DNA of 57,891 bases from Muribaculaceae bacterium (lineage in GTDB: Bacteria; Bacteroidota; Bacteroidia; Bacteroidales; Muribaculaceae). The stretch is from contig JAFYNZ010000063.1 in the NCBI GenBank assembly GCA_017547845.1, forward strand, positions 1 through 57,891, given 5' to 3'. This document shows positions 51,934-57,891 of the stretch, piece after piece; position 1 is the stretch's first letter; each line of letters starts with the position of its first letter. The notes below the pieces were generated by a model. It ran no database searches, was not told where the DNA came from, and saw nothing but the letters and a program-made list of their open reading frames with translations. The position numbers were made by a program, and so were the translations under genes.

Positions 51934-54900
51934 ATGAGAAAATTAACAGCTCTATGCTTGGCGCTTGTAGCGATGTTCTCATTCTCGGTGGCATCAGCCG
52001 ATGTGACTGCGAAGTGGGAAGTCCTCACAGGCACTGACGCATCAGGTGCCGATGTCTGGACAGAAGTTGCAGATCCTATCGACACCGGTATCACTGTGTC
52101 TGCTCTCTCAAAACTTCGTGTCACCTTTGATGGTCTTCATGCGGTGGCAAACTCTTACTCAGCTTATGAGTATTTGTACAAAGAAGATTTGGAGACAAAG
52201 GCGTTTACTAACTCTCCGACCACTTCTATCTCTAATTTGAGAACAGTGGTGTTTGACGTGACTGGTGCTTACTATTCGCCAGACAAGCCATTCACAACAG
52301 AAGGCACTTACTACATGGTGGTGCCTGAAAAGGGTCTTACATTCTATGCGACTGAAGCAGACTACACTTCAAGTCCTAAGGTGTCATACCCTTCTCCAGA
52401 TGTGTACGCTTGTAAGGTGACTATCGACAACGATTTTGCTATCCAGCAAGATATGTGCTCAATCAACATCGCACCAACATGGTTCAAGCAAATGCCTACA
52501 GAATTTGAAGTGACTATCGATGGCGTTTCATCTTTGGCTGTCGCTGAAGGTGCTCAATTCGGTATTTACAAGAGTTCTACAAAGCAAGTCAGCTTGATTC
52601 CTACTATCGAAGGCAACAAGATTAAACTCGTTGTTGACGGTAGCATGCCGGCAAATGCTACAGGCGACATGTATGTATGGATTTTGGCTAACTCACTCAT
52701 CGTAGATGGTGACGCTGCTAAGTCAAACAACCACCTCAAGTTTGGTGCATACGTATTGCCTTCAGGCACAAGCTTCCGCGACAACTATCCTGAAAAGGAC
52801 AGCAAGGTATTGTCGCTTGACAAGTTCTACTTAAACGTGGGTTCATCTACAGGTACATACTTCTTCGAAGAGTCTAATCCTGCTGTGCTCAACAAGTACA
52901 ACGAGGAAACAGGTGCTTACGAATACTTCTGCGACCTCGCAGGTAAGCAAGTAGATGGTCCATCATCACCACTCGGTGCTAACTATATCACTATCGAATA
53001 TTCTCCTGCTGTAACTCCTGACGGAGGTTTCGCTCTTGGTAAGTACCAAGTGTCAGTGCCTGAAAAGTCTGTGTTCTACGAAAAACCTGGCACATCAAGC
53101 ACATCTTACTACTACCTCAAAGCTAAAACTATCAACTACGAGTTGGCTACAGCTCCTGAAGTATCAACTACTCCGGTGTGGAGCATTGAAAATGGTGCTA
53201 CATTCGAATCATTGTCAGAAGTGACAGCAACATTCGAAGGTGCTACTTCTGCTAAGTACTACTCAATGAAGCCTGCTGAAATCTACAAGAAAATCGGTGC
53301 TTCATACGTTTACGCAGGTAGCGTTTCATACTCAGGTTTGAGCACATCTGCTTACAATGCATTGGAAGAAGGCAATGTGAAACTAACATTCACTGCTCTC
53401 AACCAAGAAGGTGAATTCAAAATCACACTTCCTGCAGGTGCATTGGCATTCGATGGTTTCGGCTCATTGAACAACGAAGCTTCTGAAATCAGCTTCAAGA
53501 TTAGCTCTAATGCTCCTGTTAAGGGTAGCAACGTTATTGTCAGCCCTGCGACAGGTTCTGCATTCAGCAAAATCCCTGAAACATTCACGCTCACACTCAA
53601 CAATCCTGAAATCGTATCAGTTGAAATTGCTCAAAAGCAAGACTACGATGAAAGCTGGAATTATGTATGGATGGATTATGTAGCGACATTCACTTCTACT
53701 GACAGTTATGTGTCTCACAAGTATGCTATCGCAGTTGACCCAACAGACTGCACAAAGCTTACTTTGACTAAGAAGGACGGTGGCTATGGCGAAATGGATC
53801 CTACTAAGGAATACTATCTCACACTCCCTACAGGTGCGTTGATCATCAACAAGGACGCTGAAACAGGCGAATACACTACAAACGACGAACTCAACCTCGG
53901 TTCTTACTACGCAGACTACATCTATGAATGGGAAGTAAGAACAGGTGTTGATGCTGAAGGTGCAGACGTTTGGACTAAGGTGGCTAACCCTCTTGAAGAC
54001 GGCATCACAGTGTCTGGTCTTGATAAGGCTCGCCTCACAGTAGTCGGTGCTCACTCAGTGAAAGCTGCTTGGAATGCTTACTGCTACCTCTACAAGTCAG
54101 ACCTCGAAACCAAGGTGTTCAACAATGGTGCAACTAAGACTGTGACAGGTAACCAAATTGTATTTGACTTCACAGGTGCTTACTACACTCCTGATAAGCC
54201 TTACACTGTAAATGGCGAATACTGCGCATTGATCGCTGAAAACCTTATCGAAATCTTCCGCACAGCTGAAGATGTGACTGCTAAGGTATCAACTAAGAAC
54301 CCTGACGCTCTCGGTTGCTTCATCACAATCGACAACAACAGCCTTGTAGGTGTAGAAGACTGCTCTATCGACGTTGCTGCTGGCTGGTACAAGTCAATGC
54401 CAACTGAATTCAACATCACAATCAACAATGACGAAGTTCTTAAGACTGCTATCGCTGACGCTTCTAAGGTGGGTCTTTACTCAAGCTCTACTCTTAAGTC
54501 AGCATGCACAGTAGCTATCTCAGAAGATGGTAAGACTCTTACTCTTACTCCTACTGCAGCTATCACTTCATCAGGTGACTTCTACCTCTATATCCTTGCA
54601 AACACATTGACATTCAATGACGATGCAGCATTGACCAACAACCACCTCAAGTTTGGTCCTTACACATTGCCAAGCTCAACAAGCATCAATGAGATTGCTC
54701 CTAAGGCTGGTGGTAAGGTGACTAAGTTGGATTCATTCAGCGTTAATGTGCGTAAGACAAGCGGTACATTCATCTTCGACGAAGAAAACGTGGCTGTCCT
54801 CAACAAGTACAACGATGAGACTGCAGCTTGGGAAAAGGTTTCTAACCTCGTTGCAGCTGAAGCAGAAGGCTACAGCTACAAGACAGTCAACTACACATTG

Positions 54901-57720
54901 CCGGAAGATTTCGAAGGCGAACTCGCATTGGGCAAGTACCAAGTATCTATCCCTGAAAAGTCATTCTTCCTTGAAACAGTTTCTGCAACAAGCACATCAG
55001 TAAGCTACAACAAGGCTTACGCTGCTGAATACGAATTGTGTGAAGTGCCTAACATCGAATTGCTCCCTGTATGGGATCTCGAAAATGGCGCTACATTCAC
55101 TTCACTCGCTGAAACATACGTGACATTTGCAGGTGCTTCTTCAGCTACCTACAACTCAATGAACGCTGTTCAAGTCTATAAGAACATCGGTGGTCACTAT
55201 GCATACGTGACAGACGCTAACTGCGCTGAATACGACTACAACACTTACAAGTATGTTGTCAACATCGAAGCAGGTGGTCGCATCAAACTTACATTCGGCG
55301 AAGAATTGAAGGAAGAAGGTGAATACAAGATCGTATTCCCTGCAGGCGCATTGGCATTCGACGGCTTCTCTGACGTAATGAACCAAGCATCTGAACTCAA
55401 CTTCGCAATCGAGTCTAACGCTCCTATCCGTCCAAGCAACGTGACTATCACTCCTGCTGTCGGCGGTATCACAGACTTCCCTGCAACATTCGAAATGACT
55501 ATCGACAACGCTGACATCGCAACAGTCGAAGTTGGTCAATTCCAAGACTACGATAGCAATTGGGATCTCGTTTGGATGAACCAAAAGGCTCGTTTGACTT
55601 CAACAGACAACTACATCACTGTTCAATATGACATCACAGTAGATCCAACAGACTGCAAGAAGGTGACATTCACTAAGGTTGCAAGCAGCTACACATTCGA
55701 TGCTACTAAGAAGTACTACTTCGAATTGCCTTCAGGTGCACTCCTCGTAAACAAGGATGCTGAAACAGGCGAATATACTCAAAACGATGCTATCACTCAA
55801 GGTCTTTATGAGACAGTAGCATTTACAGTTGCTCCATCAGTAGATGAGGTGCTCTACTCAGTGAAGGATTTCGTCATCACTGCTAACACACCTATCACAT
55901 TCGCATTTACAGACGAAGCAATGCCAATGCTCAACTACGAAGATCCTGAATTTGGCATGATCTCTCCACTTCCGGTGGCTGTAGTAGCAGTAGAAGGCAC
56001 TGACAACCAATACTTGATTACAACAGGTATGGATGTTACTATGGCAGGTAACTACTCTCTCTACATCCCTGCAGGTGCATTCCTCCACAATGGTACAATC
56101 GCTTCAGCTGAATACAGCGCAGTTTACTCAGTAGTAACTGAGCCAATCGACGCTGTGACAACAGCTCCTGCTCAAGGTGAACTCGACATCAACAACGTCG
56201 GTGGTACATTCCGTTCAGTCAACGTACTCTTCCCAGCAGCAGCAAGTCCAAACCCAGACTTCAAGGGTGAAATCACACTTGCTATCGATGGCACAGTAGT
56301 TACATCAGTTGACAAATACTCTAAGGGCGAACTTTACAACGAGCTTGGTATTATTTTCCCTGACAAGTTCACACGCAATGGTGTTTACACAGTGACAGTT
56401 CCACGCGGTGCGGCTATCTACGCTGACGGCACTTTGGCATCTTCACAAGTATTTACATGGAACGTAACAGGTGGCTTTACTCCTGGCGAAGGCGTAAGCG
56501 TTGACCCAGAAGAAGGCGAAGTGGCATCACTCTCTGTGATTACTCTTACATTCAACGAAAAGGAAATCGTGTCTAAGAACGTGTTCTACAACACTTCTGC
56601 TCTCGCTGTAGGCGGCAATGTAGTTCTCCGCAACGCAGCAGGTGAAGTAGTGGCTGAATGCGCAACTGGTGACATGGGCAACTCAGAAGCCGGTTACAAC
56701 ACAATCGAAATTAAGCTTTGTGAGCCTGGTACATCAACTCAGACTGAAATCACAGCTCCTGGTCTTTACACAATGACAGTTCCTGCAGGTATCGTTAACT
56801 TCAACAAGAACGGTGCTAACCCTTGTACTTGCGGCGAATGTTATGCTTGCATAACATCTCGCACTGGTGCCGGCAACGGTAACTACAACGAAGAGTTGAC
56901 ATTCTCTTGGGTTATCCCAACTCCTGCTGAACTCGTAGCAACTCCTGCTGATGGCTCTGTAGTAGAAAGCCTCATCAATGTTATCCTTGACTGGGCTGAT
57001 GCTAAGTCAGTAGTTCTTGATGACACTATGATGATCGGTGGTGCTAAACTTTACAAGGTTGTAGAAGATGCAGAAAACGAATTCGTTTCTGACATGATCT
57101 GCTCACCTGTAGGCGAAGGTAGCACAACAGCTGTACTCGACATCCTTAACATTCCAACAGAAGACGGCGTTTACGTTGTTGAAATCGCTGAAGGTATGTT
57201 TACAGTTGATGGCCGTCCAATCGAAGCTACAACTCTTACTTACACAATCGAAAGCGTAGTGGTGACACTCGAACAGACAAGCGTTGAAACATTCCTCAAT
57301 ATGTTGATGACTGTTTCTCCATGCGAAACTCTTGAACTCAACACTGAGTCAACTGCTCAAATCACTCTCGCTTACCTCGATAATACTATCACAGAAGTAG
57401 GTTACTACGAAGTAGAAATCCTTTCTGGCAACACAGCAGCTCTTACATTGTCAACTAACCGTGAACTCGTTAACGGTGACTATGTAATCTGGATTCCAGA
57501 TGGTCAATTCTTCTTCGACGGCAAGCCAAACAACGATATTAAGATCTACTACGAAGGCGTTTACGTAGTTGGTATCGAAGGTATCGATATGGATGCTAAG
57601 AATCTCAACATCTACAACGTGAACGGTATGCTTATCAAGCGTAATGGTAGCCTCCGCGACCTTAACGAACTTGAACCTGGCATCTACGTTGTAAACGGTC
57701 AAAAGGTAATGGTGAAGTAA
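51934..57720 (+). CDS. Giant exported Ig-like array protein with T9SS-type sorting domain (B)
   Basis: A 1928-aa protein of unknown function, a longer relative of the 1208-aa protein. A signal peptide (about 1-22, ending ASAD) is followed by about 15 beta-rich Ig-like modules. These are recognisable by terminal strands such as EFKITLPAGALAFDG, EYKIVFPAGALAFDG and VYTVTVPRGAAIY. Residues about 28-665 are duplicated in tandem at 666-1292 (both start WEV-x-TG, contain GADVWT, and end near KDAETGEYT). A four-Cys motif, CTCGECYAC, lies near residue 1631. The end (IYNVNGMLIKR... PGIYVVNGQKVMVK) is a type A-like T9SS sorting domain. Codons are strongly biased (Lys nearly always AAG, Glu mostly GAA), pointing to high expression. 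A structural surface-layer or adhesin role is inferred. Confidence 0.86.
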   Translation: MRKLTALCLALVAMFSFSVASADVTAKWEVLTGTDASGADVWTEVADPIDTGITVSALSKLRVTFDGLHAVANSYSAYEYLYKEDLETKAFTNSPTTSISNLRTVVFDVTGAYYSPDKPFTTEGTYYMVVPEKGLTFYATEADYTSSPKVSYPSPDVYACKVTIDNDFAIQQDMCSINIAPTWFKQMPTEFEVTIDGVSSLAVAEGAQFGIYKSSTKQVSLIPTIEGNKIKLVVDGSMPANATGDMYVWILANSLIVDGDAAKSNNHLKFGAYVLPSGTSFRDNYPEKDSKVLSLDKFYLNVGSSTGTYFFEESNPAVLNKYNEETGAYEYFCDLAGKQVDGPSSPLGANYITIEYSPAVTPDGGFALGKYQVSVPEKSVFYEKPGTSSTSYYYLKAKTINYELATAPEVSTTPVWSIENGATFESLSEVTATFEGATSAKYYSMKPAEIYKKIGASYVYAGSVSYSGLSTSAYNALEEGNVKLTFTALNQEGEFKITLPAGALAFDGFGSLNNEASEISFKISSNAPVKGSNVIVSPATGSAFSKIPETFTLTLNNPEIVSVEIAQKQDYDESWNYVWMDYVATFTSTDSYVSHKYAIAVDPTDCTKLTLTKKDGGYGEMDPTKEYYLTLPTGALIINKDAETGEYTTNDELNLGSYYADYIYEWEVRTGVDAEGADVWTKVANPLEDGITVSGLDKARLTVVGAHSVKAAWNAYCYLYKSDLETKVFNNGATKTVTGNQIVFDFTGAYYTPDKPYTVNGEYCALIAENLIEIFRTAEDVTAKVSTKNPDALGCFITIDNNSLVGVEDCSIDVAAGWYKSMPTEFNITINNDEVLKTAIADASKVGLYSSSTLKSACTVAISEDGKTLTLTPTAAITSSGDFYLYILANTLTFNDDAALTNNHLKFGPYTLPSSTSINEIAPKAGGKVTKLDSFSVNVRKTSGTFIFDEENVAVLNKYNDETAAWEKVSNLVAAEAEGYSYKTVNYTLPEDFEGELALGKYQVSIPEKSFFLETVSATSTSVSYNKAYAAEYELCEVPNIELLPVWDLENGATFTSLAETYVTFAGASSATYNSMNAVQVYKNIGGHYAYVTDANCAEYDYNTYKYVVNIEAGGRIKLTFGEELKEEGEYKIVFPAGALAFDGFSDVMNQASELNFAIESNAPIRPSNVTITPAVGGITDFPATFEMTIDNADIATVEVGQFQDYDSNWDLVWMNQKARLTSTDNYITVQYDITVDPTDCKKVTFTKVASSYTFDATKKYYFELPSGALLVNKDAETGEYTQNDAITQGLYETVAFTVAPSVDEVLYSVKDFVITANTPITFAFTDEAMPMLNYEDPEFGMISPLPVAVVAVEGTDNQYLITTGMDVTMAGNYSLYIPAGAFLHNGTIASAEYSAVYSVVTEPIDAVTTAPAQGELDINNVGGTFRSVNVLFPAAASPNPDFKGEITLAIDGTVVTSVDKYSKGELYNELGIIFPDKFTRNGVYTVTVPRGAAIYADGTLASSQVFTWNVTGGFTPGEGVSVDPEEGEVASLSVITLTFNEKEIVSKNVFYNTSALAVGGNVVLRNAAGEVVAECATGDMGNSEAGYNTIEIKLCEPGTSTQTEITAPGLYTMTVPAGIVNFNKNGANPCTCGECYACITSRTGAGNGNYNEELTFSWVIPTPAELVATPADGSVVESLINVILDWADAKSVVLDDTMMIGGAKLYKVVEDAENEFVSDMICSPVGEGSTTAVLDILNIPTEDGVYVVEIAEGMFTVDGRPIEATTLTYTIESVVVTLEQTSVETFLNMLMTVSPCETLELNTESTAQITLAYLDNTITEVGYYEVEILSGNTAALTLSTNRELVNGDYVIWIPDGQFFFDGKPNNDIKIYYEGVYVVGIEGIDMDAKNLNIYNVNGMLIKRNGSLRDLNELEPGIYVVNGQKVMVK
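52015..55811 (+). repeat. Internal tandem duplication of about 1.9 kb within the 1928-aa protein gene
   Basis: The unit 52015-53928 is repeated as 53929-55811. Both begin with TGG-GAA-GT and encode the same order of modules. Protein similarity is clear across the unit, but the copies have diverged, so the duplication is not recent. Confidence 0.8.
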
Positions 57721-57755
57721 TCTCACACTGATATCAATCACTCTTAATATGTCAT

Positions 57756-57794
57756 GAGGCTGTCTAACAACAAAAGTTGGACAGTCTCTTTTTT
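57756..57794 (+). terminator. Terminator of the 1928-aa protein gene
   Basis: GAGGCTGTCTAAC (57756-57768) pairs with GTTGGACAGTCTC (57776-57788) over a 13-bp stem with G-U pairs and a 7-nt loop, followed by TTTTTT. Its first 15 nt recur in inverted orientation at 122-136. Confidence 0.9.
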
Positions 57795-57891
57795 GTGCGA
57801 AAAATTGGGGCATTTAAGCAGCTTTCGCTCCACAAAAGTATTTTGTTGTGTAAATGTTTAAATCGAGGTTCACACAATGTCTTTTTTGTGA

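Overview
The window looks like a chromosomal segment from a member of the order Bacteroidales. The order of its division and cell-wall genes, the Bacteroidetes-type promoters (TTG/TTTG, about 20 bp, then TAnnTTTG), the lack of Shine-Dalgarno sequences, and large secreted proteins ending in type IX secretion (T9SS) like sorting domains all point that way. A Muribaculaceae-like genome is my best guess, but that is inference. No rRNA, tRNA, CRISPR array, prophage or intact insertion sequence was found.

Layout. (1) 0-8 kb is housekeeping: recA, a small exported protein, a TrmH/SpoU-family methyltransferase and ychF on the minus strand, tatA-tatC on the plus strand, and an NfnAB-type electron-bifurcating oxidoreductase pair on the minus strand. 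(2) 8.2-29.8 kb is one continuous minus-strand run. It begins with a nearly complete division and cell wall (dcw) cluster: rsmH, ftsL, ftsI, murE, mraY, murD, ftsW, murG, murC, ftsQ, ftsA, ftsZ. It continues into a second, divergent ftsZ, a THUMP-domain RNA methyltransferase, purD, a polytopic membrane protein and pdxB. Gaps are short and several genes overlap, so much of it is probably co-transcribed. No mraZ lies directly upstream of rsmH. (3) 29.8-36.8 kb is accessory: a gene-poor stretch, a secreted alpha/beta hydrolase, a PQQ-propeller lipoprotein, and two tandem near-identical AAA-ATPase/PD-(D/E)XK proteins. (4) 36.8-42.7 kb is housekeeping again: ybeY, mnmG, apt and uvrC on the plus strand and recO on the minus strand. 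A perfect 16-bp palindrome matching a ParB-binding parS site lies between mnmG and apt. (5) 42.8-57.8 kb holds three very large exported proteins on the plus strand (1208, 1569 and 1928 aa). Each has its own consensus promoter, a signal peptide, a C-terminal T9SS-like sorting domain and a downstream hairpin terminator. The first and third are related arrays of Ig-like modules with strongly biased codon use. The middle one is a duplicated leucine-rich-repeat protein.

How the genes fit together. The dcw block makes lipid II through a DAP-type MurE and builds the divisome. Two FtsZ proteins in tandem raise the question of a specialised second filament. The three giant proteins look like an abundant, modular cell-surface coat or adhesion set exported through the outer membrane.

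The observations most worth following up are the tandem ftsZ pair, the giant Ig-array and LRR surface locus, the parS site, a 32-bp periodic repeat overlapping the end of pdxB, a 34-bp promoter block repeated word for word before two unrelated genes, and the mosaic tandem ATPase-nuclease pair. All assignments come from reading motifs by eye; no database search was possible.
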